64,000 bases of DNA from Hymenolepis diminuta. Lineage: Eukaryota; Platyhelminthes; Cestoda; Cyclophyllidea; Hymenolepididae. This document shows, in pieces, positions 35,660 to 46,599 of this stretch (within the stretch, counting starts at the first letter, position 1; the number at the start of each line of letters is the position of its first letter). The stretch lies in contig CAADRB010000001.1 in assembly GCA_900708905.1 (NCBI GenBank), positions 1,250,890-1,314,889 on the forward strand, given 5' to 3'. The notes beneath the pieces are model-generated. The model searched no databases. It was given only the letters and a program-made list of their open reading frames with translations, and was not told the DNA's origin. Both the position numbers and the translations under genes were made by a program.

Positions 35660-37829
35660 ATTATTATACTGATTTTGATAATAAATTTCCTATTCATACG
35701 GTCAGTCTACTTTCCTCCGTTTAACTTGATTTGTAAATGGTAATTAGTTTGGTTACATAAAAAAGAACAAAACGTAGCATGGCCAGGCTAATATAGAGGT
35801 ATGAAACTTACCCAATTTGCTATTGACTCACCAAAGTTAATACGAGTACTAAAGTTAATGCTCATCGGCAGAACCAAAAATATTGGCTGCTATTACCAAT
35901 CAGACTGAAGATATCGACTTAGTTATCTATCTGTGCATTTCCAGTCATTGATAGACAATCATACCCTTTTCTAATTGATGTATAAACCTTGTCCTCTGCA
36001 AATAAAAGTAAAGTTGTCAGACTCCATATCCCACTTCACATACATCATCAATCTTGTCCTTCTTTTCCACGCCAAATCTGGATGGTTCGCTAGATTCAGG
36101 GTCATAGGTGATGTAAAGTTCGTCATTGCAGTTCTTACAATATGTTGTAGCATCATGGTCTAATTTATTAATATTTAGGAAATATCTTATAGACAAGGTG
36201 AGAAAGAATGAAAGAGCACACAGAGCAAGAAAGGTAAAAAGATAAAGAAACATTAAAAGGCAAAGGATTGATAAGAAGCAACCAACCAAAGGCTTCTTTC
36301 ACCCGAAACAGCACAGAATTATGGTTGAGTATATCTAAGCATTAACTGAATATGATTCTTCTCGAAAGGACTTTAAGGGGCAAAATGATCTAGATATTTG
36401 TCTGTAAGGAATTTGAAGTGACACCCCAATTCTGATGCAGGCAATTTATCAACTAGTGTAAGTTTATTGGTTTTTCTATGTCGTTCTTCCTCTAATTAAA
36501 TAGATTTAAGATCAAAAGCACTCTCATTGTCACCAATCCAATATAAGAAAACTGGTGCATCAGTTAATTTATTACAGCTTTAATCACAGGGTAAGGTATC
36601 TTAGGAAAAGAACACGTTCAGTTAGAGTATCAGCTTTACTTTTTGGGGTAACATGCACATTATATAACCAAAGTAAATGAGCAAAATCTAAGTATTCAGT
36701 CAGTGCATTTAGGATCAATTTGATTTTGCCGTTGCTTGCAGTCTTATCAACGACTTCTCTAATTAGTAGGACTCAAAATTTGTTGTAGGTATCACTAAAG
36801 GGTAGTATACAAATCAGCCCTTGTCTAAACGTTAGTAGTACTCTTAGAAGTCCAACCAACTGCATACAAGTACAAGCCTCTTGTAGTGTCCTTTTGGCAA
36901 TAAGTTGGCCCCCAAAGTTAGCCAAAAGTAATGAGAACACAAAAGGTATAGTGAGACGAGAGTTTTACTGAAAGAGCATAATAATCTTGACTACAATTAA
37001 CGCTATGCTGCACGAATAGTAATCGCTGATTTGTTGGAAGGCCTCTACACGCACACCACACTTGCCAGACACGCGATCGGTAGCACGCCACACTTTTCGG
37101 AATGTTTTATCGCGCCCAAGATCAATTTGGACAGTCTTGATAGCATTGTACGCTACACACACTTCTCCCAGTCTACTCAGACACCACATTAGTTAACTTA
37201 TGTTAAGCTTTCCTTCTTTCTCTCAAGTCCCAAATTATTATCTTGCTTAATTTATAGTTTAATTTATATATCTCTTTTGGTTACTGTTTTTCATCTTGTT
37301 TTCGATTCTCTGAAAGAAAGTCGAAATAATGCCTTGCCGTGCGCAGGAAGTGCAGTATCGATTCCACGTTTTAACCTTGACAGGTCATAGCATGGTGAAT
37401 TCACCTACTGGTCTGTGGTCTGATACATTCGGACATTAAAGTCAAAAATTTTTTCAATCATCTTAACCCAATCACAATCTGACTAAGCCCAATTCTTACG
37501 TATAAATAGATTCTTGATGCATCACCGAATTTGGTCTGGTTATTAGACTAGCCTTGTCCGGTTAAATCTCTGTTTTCTCACTTTCTCTGGGGTCTGGGAA
37601 ATGGTAGCAAACTCTATTTCACAGGGCTTTACCACACATTACAACACTCTCTCTACGTTTAATTTGTCATTCTTTGCCGTGCTCCCAAACACCCACCGCT
37701 CCTTTTACCGGACAACCTTCTATCCCCTTAAGGATTGCTTTCTGCATTTCTCCCAAAAATTATTCACGAACCCGTTCACGTAGGCGCAGTGACGCCTTCA
37801 CGTCCGTTAACTTACACTTATTCTAAACC

Positions 37830-37960
37830 ATCATTTCTGAGGATGCCATCCACTGACTGACGTCTATGTCATATCATGAGTCATTTCCCCATATTCCAGT
37901 ACCGTCTCATTTTACTTAAAAAGTAAATTCACATAACCACACACATACACCTACACCGCT
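37830..37960 (+). repeat. diverged direct repeat, left copy
   Basis: Shares tattccagtaccgtctc, attttacttaaa and an acacacatacacc-type tract with the copy at about 38270-38420 (attcccgaactgtctcc, attttacttaaa, gtacacacgcatcac). Function unknown. Confidence 0.4.
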
Positions 37961-38269
37961 TATATTTTCAAGCTTTTTCGCAGTTTCACCAGTGTTGCAC
38001 AATCCACGTTGTTCTATTCTCAGCTCTTGGCATCTTGAATCGGTAAAGGTGATTGTCGATTATTCGTAGTTAAGTCGTAGTGCAAAAGTTTAGCCCATAC
38101 AATCTAGTGGCTCTGACGTCTACATCCTCCTCATCAAAACTTTGAATAAAGACGTCTTGAAGTCGTAGTAATCAAAATAATTTACTAAACTTTCACCCTA
38201 TACTCACAAAAAAATCTCCGAAATAGCAACGAGTTCGACCACACTTGGCCAACTCAGTCGACACAGGCT

Positions 38270-38420
38270 ATGATTCCTCAAATGCACTAGAAGTGTCATT
38301 GTTGCCAAGGCCCACCCAACGCTAATCCCTTTATTCCCGAACTGTCTCCATTTTACTTAAATACATTTTTTTCTCTTCACATAGAGCCACGTACACACGC
38401 ATCACACTTACTCCACATTC
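38270..38420 (+). repeat. diverged direct repeat, right copy
   Basis: Partner of 37830-37960, offset by about 440-470 bp. The pair may be the remains of a short tandem duplication or of terminal repeats; no coding sequence lies between them. Confidence 0.4.
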
Positions 38421-39308
38421 TCAAACAGCTCCTCTCATTATTCTGCCCACTCAATAATGCTCTCTAACCACCGATCCCCCACCTCCCCGTCATATTTTGT
38501 GGTGAAGATCGGTCAGAAACAAGATACTAGATGTTCTCCTCTTAAAGAACTTACGCAGGAAATGGTGTTCGTCGGCAGAGTAATAGCTCTAAGCAAGCTA
38601 CAGTAATATTACTTTAAGCAGAGTCACGGTTTAGTTTGTGGTAAAAGGAATCACAAGTCAGTTTAATAAAATTGGATAATACCAGGGATCACATTCAGTC
38701 TCGCACCTGACGTTTAATTGAGGTGTTTGGGATGGAACTTCTCCCACAATTCCAGAACTTCGATTAACACTGTGTATAATTTAAAGTGAAAATCAAACTG
38801 AATGTCGTCACCGATACTTTGCGAAACTGTTACTTAGCAAGAGTATGCATCTCGGTACAGAAGACAAAAAACAATAATTCACGAATCCAATGGCGCGTAT
38901 TTTGGTACATCCATCGGCGAGCATTAGAGAACGAGAGTGCACAAATCATAATTGATTAATAGAGGGATATAGTTATCATCTGAAGAGGTTGTAGAGCACC
39001 GATCTCCTGCAAAGAGGAGTACTATAAGGCGGTTTCTTCAATGAGCTAGGGAAATATATTACAGCATAAAGTATAGGCAGTATAATAATTCAAAGCCATA
39101 GTTTAGACTACGTAACTAAACAAATATTGGTGAGGAAGGACCGTATAAATTTCCAGTCAAACGTCAAAACTCCATTTAAAATGAACAAATTAATAGAGCT
39201 ATAAAAAATAAACTACCAATGATTCGTTCTAAACTAAAAAGATAAAATCCAATAAAAGTTGAATTATTTGCACAAACAATGTATTTACTGAACAAATGAA
39301 GTATATAA

Positions 39309-39453
39309 CTAGACGACAATTCGATAAGTGATGTACCGACCAGCCGTTTCTGAGGGTCTGTTGATGCGCACAACCTGTCCACGTTTCAAACCATAATATC
39401 TGGCAACAGGATCACTGGACTGCATTTTTGGCAACTGACTTTCCTTCAAACGG
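39309..39453 (-). CDS. POLR2E: POLR2E exon 3
   Basis: Acceptor cttcttag precedes 39453. Encodes [45 protein letters not shown] and stop tag (39311-39309). This is the most conserved part of RPB5. The first base completes a Tyr codon begun in exon 2. Confidence 0.95.
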
Positions 39454-40010
39454 CTAAGAAGATGAGTAAAAAAGAAATACGGTTAAATGCTTACTATCTC
39501 TCCAAAAGTTCATGCTTTTCTTCGGTGGTCAAAACCCGATGTTCTGGAACAAGTTTATGTTCGGTAATATTTACCATTAACTCATTTTCATAAAAACACT
39601 CCATTGTAATTTTGCTAGCTGATAATTCAGCAATAGCCTACAATAATTCCGAATTTATAAAAAAACTGAAAAATACTAACAGATTTAGCAGCAGGAGTTA
39701 AGCCACCTTCACGAAGTACAAGAATGGCCTTTGTGCATGAGTCATGTTGCATTTGGTCCACATAAGCACGAATGGTCTTCATGTTTACACGATCATCATC
39801 AGGAAAAAAGACGTACAACATATCAGAAGGATCCTCTTCGTGATTCACAACCATCAATAATTCTTTACGAGACGGAGGATCCCCCATGGATTCCTTAAAG
39901 TCCTCAAGAGATTGCTCCAACTCCTTTTGCATAACCAAATAACCTCTGTCAAGACACATTTTTAAAATTGTCTTTTTAATTCTCCACAACTTATATGTTT
40001 CATCATCCAT
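39309..40010 (-). CDS. POLR2E: RNA polymerase I/II/III subunit RPABC1 (RPB5), gene span
   Basis: RPB5 is a small subunit shared by all three nuclear RNA polymerases. It sits at the downstream jaw and contacts entering DNA. Three exons (40010-39681, 39637-39495, 39453-39309) join in frame to 205 residues; the human protein has 210. Start [15 protein letters not shown] and end [18 protein letters not shown] are near-identical to relatives. The N-terminal eukaryote-specific domain covers about 1-130 and the archaeal RpoH-like assembly domain about 131-205. The introns are only 43 and 41 bp. No break or missing motif is seen. Confidence 0.97.
39495..39637 (-). CDS. POLR2E: POLR2E exon 2
   Basis: Flanked by introns of 43 bp (39680-39638) and 41 bp (39494-39454). 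Encodes [20 protein letters not shown], then [17 protein letters not shown] and HELLER, matching the NITEHELVPEH block of RPB5. Phase 0 in, phase 2 out. Confidence 0.95.
39681..40010 (-). CDS. POLR2E: POLR2E exon 1
   Basis: ATG at 40010; 110 codons ending TPAAKS before donor gttagt. It contains [33 protein letters not shown] and [14 protein letters not shown], each with close counterparts in other RPB5 proteins. Confidence 0.96.
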
Positions 40011-41745
40011 AACGCCCCTTATTCAACCACGATAACGGAAAAACGAACTGACCACAAAATTTAAGCTCATTTTAAACAATCTGCTAAAAACCAATTAAGA
40101 GTTAAGACTAATTATTTGGCACACTATTTGCACCAATAAGTGTGATTTGAATTTATTATATAAATAAAATAATGTCTATCTGTCGGCTTATGATATCTAC
40201 CATTAGTACCGCGTTTTATTTCCACTATATTTGATATCTTTTGCATCAGAAATAAAATTTAAAAAACATATTTTCCTGCTCTTCTAAACAAAAACTGTGT
40301 AGTTAGATACCTTAATTTAACCCTTTTGTTATTCAACTAATATCCATTCACTTTTTAATATTATTCATGTCTCCAACACTATAAGCAAATTGTTCATTAA
40401 ATACGAAGTATCCATACTTCTCTATTCATATTGATTTAATATTGATTACCTCTTAATTTCTTCTTATATCTCAGAAATTGTTCATTTTTGCTTGTAAAAT
40501 GGCCTTATTTGTCCAAGAGGAATCTTATTGGGAGATATAAGTAATCGAATTGGCAAATATTTTACTAAAATATATTAGATATAATGATGCTGCACTTATT
40601 AAACGCTTGCAAAATTGCATTTAACTCACCTGTTTTCAGCTCTCTTTCATGTCTATCTTTCGTGATGGTGTAAATGACGCGTCGCTGAAAATACACTTTT
40701 GCTCCAAGCTCTACCCTTGGTGTTAAAAATCAGAGATTACATTAATTAGCATGTCCACCAGCTTATTTTCTTAGAAAAATTCTGTTATAATCTGCTTTTC
40801 CCCATAGGATACTGTAACCGACTCTTGTTCATTTGAAAAATATCGTCTATTCATAGGCATACAGGCTTAAAACTGCCAAAAGTCTGTTTTAATCTGAATA
40901 AATGTTACATTTTGAAAATAAAGGAGAAGAGTTGAAGCCTGTATTCCTTTTATAAATCTAAATTCTAAAACCGCATAATTTTAAAAAAGGCTGTTAAAAA
41001 GATATTAAATCATAAAATGTTCTTACTTAAAAAAATTAAAATATTTGATTTGATATTAATTTAAACAAAATAGAGTTTTGAACATCCACTTAGAACATTG
41101 CAACTTCCTACAGTGTAGGAGAAGATGCGCATGAAATAGGTACCTAACATGATACAAACTGTCTAGATGATTTGAAAACGTGAGGGATTTGGATTTCAGG
41201 CCATCCGATGTTTTTATCTAAGCTGATTTGCAGAATGTATTAGCGCCCCACGAAGTTTCATGTTAAATCGATTACATGAAATATCTTAGATTGAGAAGAA
41301 CCCGAAATATCGATCACACCTCTATTGAAGTGAGAGCAAAACCGAATTTCTAATGAGTGTAATCGTTCAAATTCAAGAGCGAAACAACTTGCTTTCAAAG
41401 CCATGCATTATGTTCTTCAGTAAGTATCCTTGATTCACACTTAAAATTGTCAAATAGGTTTAGGCAATAGGTAATTTATAAATTTTTAATTAAAGTTCAA
41501 GTTTGGGTGGACGCTAGTGAGCTCTGGTATTTTACCATATGTGTCATTCTTTTACTTTGTACATTAGAGTAAAAATTTCGTTGGCTTATATCAACAAACG
41601 GTTCTGCAACTCTAAAGATAAGAGTGGCGCTGCAATTCAATCTTTTAAACTTCGTCTAATGGGATGGGGACTTTCTTCTGCTTTCAGACGAATTTAAACT
41701 CCATGAGAGGAAGAAATAACAAATGAAAGTAAATCTTCGTTCTAC
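40011..41745. other. intergenic or intronic, nothing recognised
   Basis: POLR2E promoter side and the DNA downstream of the NMDA-receptor exon. I looked on the minus strand for the expected fourth transmembrane segment of the receptor and found none. Confidence 0.4.
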
Positions 41746-41989
41746 TGCAATTTTCGTCCATTTGCCTTGGAAGCTAAAGTCAGTTCTGATGTTTTTCTGA
41801 TAGTTTAGGGTGCGCATTTTGACTTTTGGGAGCCACCGACTGCCCTCTGGAAAACCAATTCCGTATCCAGTTATCGCATACAGATTGTCCACTGTTTCCA
41901 GCTTGCAGCCATCATCTCGTGAAGTCCAGTACTCTGAAATCGTTGCATCATAGATGAACGCGTCGATTTCTATGGAAGATAAATGACTG
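41746..41989 (-). CDS. NMDA-type glutamate receptor exon (ligand-binding S2 segment), partial
   Basis: The minus strand reads IEIDAFIYDATISEYW, RDDGCKLETVDNL and ITGYGIGFPEGSRW, a close match to the S2 lobe of NMDA receptor GluN2-type subunits (DAFIYDA, RDEGCKL and TGYGI are family hallmarks). The Asp of FIYDA is the family residue that contacts the amino group of the agonist. Beyond SRW the spacing V..L.....N....D...KW resembles the pre-TM4 segment. Acceptor ctatcag fits at 41990; the donor near 41745 (gtagaa) is uncertain. No other receptor exon could be confirmed in the window, so this is either an exon of a gene with long introns or a gene fragment. Confidence 0.7.
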
Positions 41990-43494
41990 CTGATAGCAAT
42001 GTTGGCATTGGAATATAAGAATATAAAAGAATTGAATTTACTTGGACTGAGAGGTGCGAAGATGTAATATTAAAGGTTAAAGACCAATATGAGCGTTAAT
42101 AGGAGATGAAGACTCTGACTGATTTAGACGGAGTGTGTGTTTTATTAGAACTCATAAGGGGAATTTTCTGTGAGTTTTGCGTATAAACTGCATAATTTGT
42201 GTGAAATAGAGGCCAGATTATATATGTATATATATCATGCTGAAATTATTTTTATTAGTCTCTTGAAAAAGGTTACTAAATATTTTGAGAATTAAGTTAA
42301 GCGAAAATTGCTGTATGCTGCAATCGCAAAAAGGGACAAAACAGATGGCAGAAGCGATTACTAAATCAAAACTCATGAGGTCGATGTTCGTCACTGTATA
42401 TCCCGAGATCCGGATGACCAGCATTATTTAATTCCGGTCAACAATTAAGTTGATGGAATATGAATTTCTGCTGTGAAGACTCCAGGATATTTTTCATCTA
42501 TTAAAGTCAAGTGTTTTTACCACATTCCTAAATGGGTTTTGGAAGCTTTAAGACCCGTTGGTTATAAAAATTGGCAAACGAATTTATATGTGTAAAATAG
42601 GGATAGTTTCTGGCTGCACTATAATCCTCCCAGCTTCTAGCAATCGTTATCGTAAAGCAAGATAGAAGGAGACAGAGATACTTCGAGCAGAGTTTATCAG
42701 GAAAACTATGGGACATCCATCGCAGACCAAATAAAATTAGGTGATAGACAAGCTACAGATGCGTTGGCCAAGTTTACAAATATAAAGTCCGGTTTTTACC
42801 TTTCTAAATAACTTAAACACTTAAAGAGGAAAGAAAGGATACTATAGAGTAGAACGCTAATCCTGATAGACGCAACAGACTGGGGTCACTTCAAATGGTT
42901 GGACCCTCCAAATGGGACTTGATAGTCTCGCTAATGGGCGAGAGGGTTAGGCGCTTCATAGGGGAATAAACAATTTGTAGACGCAGAATCTGGCACTAAG
43001 ATCCAATTGCGATAACGATGGTTAATATTATCTTTAAACGTTTGCGTATTACATAGACCAAGGTGGTTTGCTCCGCAACACCATAATACCAGGAGGAAAA
43101 ACCGAGCATCACTTTTTACAGGTACACAGGTAACAAGTACGAATATTATTCCAGTTTATATATGGGGTATGGGCGAGTGACTTTAATGTGCGGTTTTACT
43201 ATTAGCTTAGTAACTCCCTGACAATATAATGTGATAACGACATTCAAAAACTGGGTGCCTTCCAAAAAAAGCTGAACAAACAATTGTTATCATTTCAAAG
43301 AGAGGAAAATTTTGATTATGAGGATGAAATATTATACGTGTTCGAATTTCAAAATCTTTTTCACACAAAAGATTAAATTTTCCAAGTGGGGATTGTAGAT
43401 TCAGCCAAGTGGAGTTCTTTTTATTTTTTTGTATTTATTGTATATTCAGTTATGTTTAATGTAAATAAATGTTTTTGTTCTTTATTTCTAACAT
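41990..43494. other. probable intron or intergenic DNA
   Basis: Upstream side of the NMDA-receptor exon. A minus-strand frame at 42636-42555 reads NYPYF...FYNQR, loosely like the preceding S2 segment, but its splice phase does not fit the next exon. A TA-rich microsatellite lies near 42220-42240. Nothing else seen. Confidence 0.35.
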
Positions 43495-43758
43495 TTATGG
43501 GCCTAAGGTCACGTGCTAGATAAAACACTAAACAGAAAAATTGTAGAAACCATCCAATAGTTTTCTGGTCATAAGTTGCATTCATCACGGTCAAAGCGGG
43601 GGTTCAGAGATCACAGCTTATTCTGAACGAATTAAACCGAACATTTAGAATAGTACCTCAGATTGTGAAATACGCACTATAAATCATAAATCTCTATGGT
43701 GCCTGCTTAGTAGTAAACAATAAGCATTCTCAGGATCTAAGTACATTGTGGGCGTAGT
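43495..43758 (+). repeat. inverted repeat, left arm
   Basis: Starts ttatgggcctaaggtcacgtg and pairs with the reverse complement of 45427-45656. An exact core of more than 30 bp includes tcacagcttattctgaacga. The arms differ by scattered substitutions and a roughly 34-bp insertion in this arm. Confidence 0.8.
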
Positions 43759-45426
43759 CACTTTCGCAAACAGGTAAGTTGTTTAGTTTGTGGTACGAGA
43801 TATCATTTAATCGTGTGATGTCAACCTTTGTCTCAATCCATGGAAAACGATCAAACTCGAGTGTTTATCTCATTATTTCAAGTAAATACTCCCACGCAAT
43901 GACCTTAAATGTGAACCAAATAAGGTTTTCTCATGGAATTCAAGTTCCTTTGGAAATGCGAACTCTAAGAAAACTCCATTGCTGAGACGAATTGTCTCGA
44001 GTAACTCCTACAAAAAATTGCAATTACCGTTAAGTCCAATTACAAGATATGATCATCTGAATATAGAAATTGTCTAGAGAGATGAGTGGCATTTTATTCT
44101 CCTTCAATCTTCACTAAGATTTGTATCCTCTAAAGCAAGCCGGACCAAATATAGGCGGTAATATTTGAAATTCTAACATCTATATTAACCTCTGGAAAGT
44201 ACATTTGCCTATTTTAACCTGGCCATTCCATATTTGCTAAACATTTTAACTCTTCTAAAGTACACGTAATTTTATCTTCCAATAAATACGAAGTGAACTG
44301 GTATAGGAAATAGCGTGCCCCTGAAAAGCTTTATCTTCTATTTGGTATCTATTTGAGTTGTCTGAATGGAAGCCTTGCTATTAATCATGATTTGCAGCTA
44401 ATGGTGCCAATCCTCTGTTGATACATGCTTCTTAAAGATACATTTCTGGAGAGAGAAGGGTCCAATGTGAAAAATGTTATCATAAAAATGAAGACTTTTA
44501 TCTAAGGGGTTTTTTGTAAGCTTTTGTTTAGAGGAGAGTTGAGTTGAATGTTTTACTGAATACTGCTTTTTCATAAACGAAGGACTGAATCCATATGTAA
44601 TGTGGTAGTTTCAATTTGTTTGTTTAAAGGGGAATACATATGTCGTTTGGTGTTTATATTGATCATTATAACCAAAATCTGTGTACAAATCACCTTTTAT
44701 ACATCTAAACGTCTGTATGCTTTGTTTAAAAAGCATGCGTCTATGAAACTCAATAAAAGGATGAGAACTAACAAAACCTGCATTGGGTGTTGGGTTATAT
44801 GACCTCAAAGCAATGAATATACGAATGTACCTCGGAAACTATTAATTCGGGATTCATTCTTTAATTATCATCGAAGGCCCTTACTCAAGCATGTTAATAC
44901 TCAAATATCTGGTAAAATACACTGATTCATAATCTTCATTTATTATCCTTTTAGCTCCAACAACTATGAAACCACGAACTATAGTTTAGATTTGCTACCA
45001 TTCCCAGTGGCGCAACTGTGGAGAACCTTAAAATCAACTTCCCAGAGGGGGCTGCCTACATGTGTTCTTTTAATCAAACAACTGTGGTTGAAGGCTTGAA
45101 ATCCCTGAACTCTGGGTCAATTCTTTGTTCTACATTCATACTTTGATTTAATGAAAAGGAAGTTTATCAATCAGTTCAAGTTTCGCCCATGGTTATATCA
45201 AACAGAACAACAATATATCCTTTTATTTGTGAAGCTAGTATATATTATATTATCGGAAAAACCGAATCCATAGGTACGTAATTTTGGATTAATTATGGAG
45301 ATTCTGTCCATAAAACAGGGATTTTTTTATTTCTTCACTGCTTCGCTCAGAAATATATGTGATGACCTCTCCAAAGAGTCATCTTAAGAGCCTCATATTG
45401 GATGAGTGTCACAAATTGAACAATTT
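43759..45426. other. spacer between inverted-repeat arms
   Basis: 1.67 kb of AT-rich DNA between the arms. No transposase or other protein motif is recognised. If the whole is a transposon (43495-45656), it is non-autonomous. Confidence 0.45.
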
Positions 45427-45656
45427 ACCTACGCCCACCAAGTATTTAGATCCTGAGATTCTTAAATTATAATGCTTATTTCTCAATCTGAGGTAATATT
45501 CTAAATGTTCGGTTTAATTCGTTCAGAATAAGCTGTGATATCTCTGAACTCCTATTTTGACCGCGATGAATGCCACTCATTACCAGACAACAGTCGAATG
45601 GTCTCAACAATTTTTCTGTTCAGTCTTTTATCTGGCGCGTGACCCTAGGCCCATAA
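45427..45656 (-). repeat. inverted repeat, right arm
   Basis: Ends gcgtgaccctaggcccataa on the plus strand, the complement of the left arm start. The arms are about 230 and 264 bp. No clear target-site duplication could be assigned by eye. Confidence 0.8.
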
Positions 45657-46508
45657 GGCGGACGTACAGACACGATTTTATCTTGCTAAAATCTACTTAC
45701 CTTCACACCCGGCTAAAGAATCAACATTTTCTTTGACTGACACCTTGATCTTACCTTTATCGCACCGGCTCCGGACAAGTACGCTAACCTCTTGCTAGGG
45801 TCATTACCCAATTTCCATTTAAAATGATTTAATTCATTGGCAAAATATCTTTAATCTTATTCAATACATTCTTGCTTTGTTGTCCTAAGTATATGACGGT
45901 AAATTAATAGCATTGTAATTTTTTATCTTGTTTCTCTTAACCTCTCCCTGATTTTTAGTCCTTTGTAAGCCTGATGTTTTAAGAAGACCATCAAGTCAAC
46001 AGCAGTACTGCAAAGATGGTCATTAGGAAGTGTAGTTCAATAACGTATTACCTGAGACTACTTTTCTTCAACAATCAACCAGTGACGACACTCGAAAAAT
46101 ATAAATTTCTTAACATTTTTACATCAAGCTGGAGTTCTAGGAGCTCATATCACACTGTTTTGTGACATAACTATAACTTTGGGGTAAAATTTAGCAGCTC
46201 AGATGAAATACAACTCCTCTGAATCACTGAATTTTATTCTCAATTTCTACCTGATCATATTTCACTATTTAATAGGATTACCTCACTGTTGCAACTCCTA
46301 AGATGACGCCCCTTGATTAAAAAATAGCAAATATTTTTTGTCTTGTAATGAGTAACAATATAGTGATAAGGCTTGTTAGCCTAGTTACGTTTAACCCGTG
46401 AGGTAGATGGTAACCCAGACTTTGCATTAATCGAGGACATTATTCTGAAGCCCTGGAATAATGAATGAATGTAAACAGTATCACGTTCTTGGCTGTTCAG
46501 CTCACCGA

Positions 46509-46566
46509 CCAATCAGCCTCCTTAGCCAATTAGAATGCAGCGTTATTGATAGGATTAATATATAAA
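46509..46566 (+). promoter_or_regulatory. putative core promoter of the thioester-protein gene
   Basis: Two CCAAT boxes (46509-46513 and 46526-46530) and a TATATAAA box (46559-46566) precede the ATG at 46600. A start site about 30 bp after the TATA would leave a leader of only about 10 nt. The arrangement is classical, but it rests on motif matching only. Confidence 0.45.
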
Positions 46567-46599
46567 CACGACCAAGCGAGTACTAAATTTACCCTCAAA

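Larger units (their letters stand above)
35660..39308. other. intergenic, one C/T-rich direct repeat
   Basis: Mostly AT-rich with short open frames. A minus-strand 74-codon ATG frame at 37189-36965 lies in a GC-richer patch but matches nothing known. From about 37.3 to 38.5 kb the plus strand is C/T-rich and contains a diverged direct repeat (about 37830-37960 and 38270-38420). Confidence 0.4.

Noticed and set aside
36017..36289. Minus-strand frame with a long hydrophobic N-terminus
   Set aside because: The hydrophobic run comes from purine-rich plus-strand sequence, no domain is recognisable, and it does not match the missing receptor TM4.
36965..37189. Minus-strand 74-codon ATG frame in a GC-richer patch
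   Set aside because: Protein-like composition, but no recognisable motif, splice context or neighbour supporting a gene.
42555..42636. Minus-strand frame NYPYF...FYNQR, resembling the NMDA-receptor segment before the exon at 41989
   Set aside because: Similarity is loose, and the donor phase (0) does not match the phase needed by the next exon; kept only as a note.
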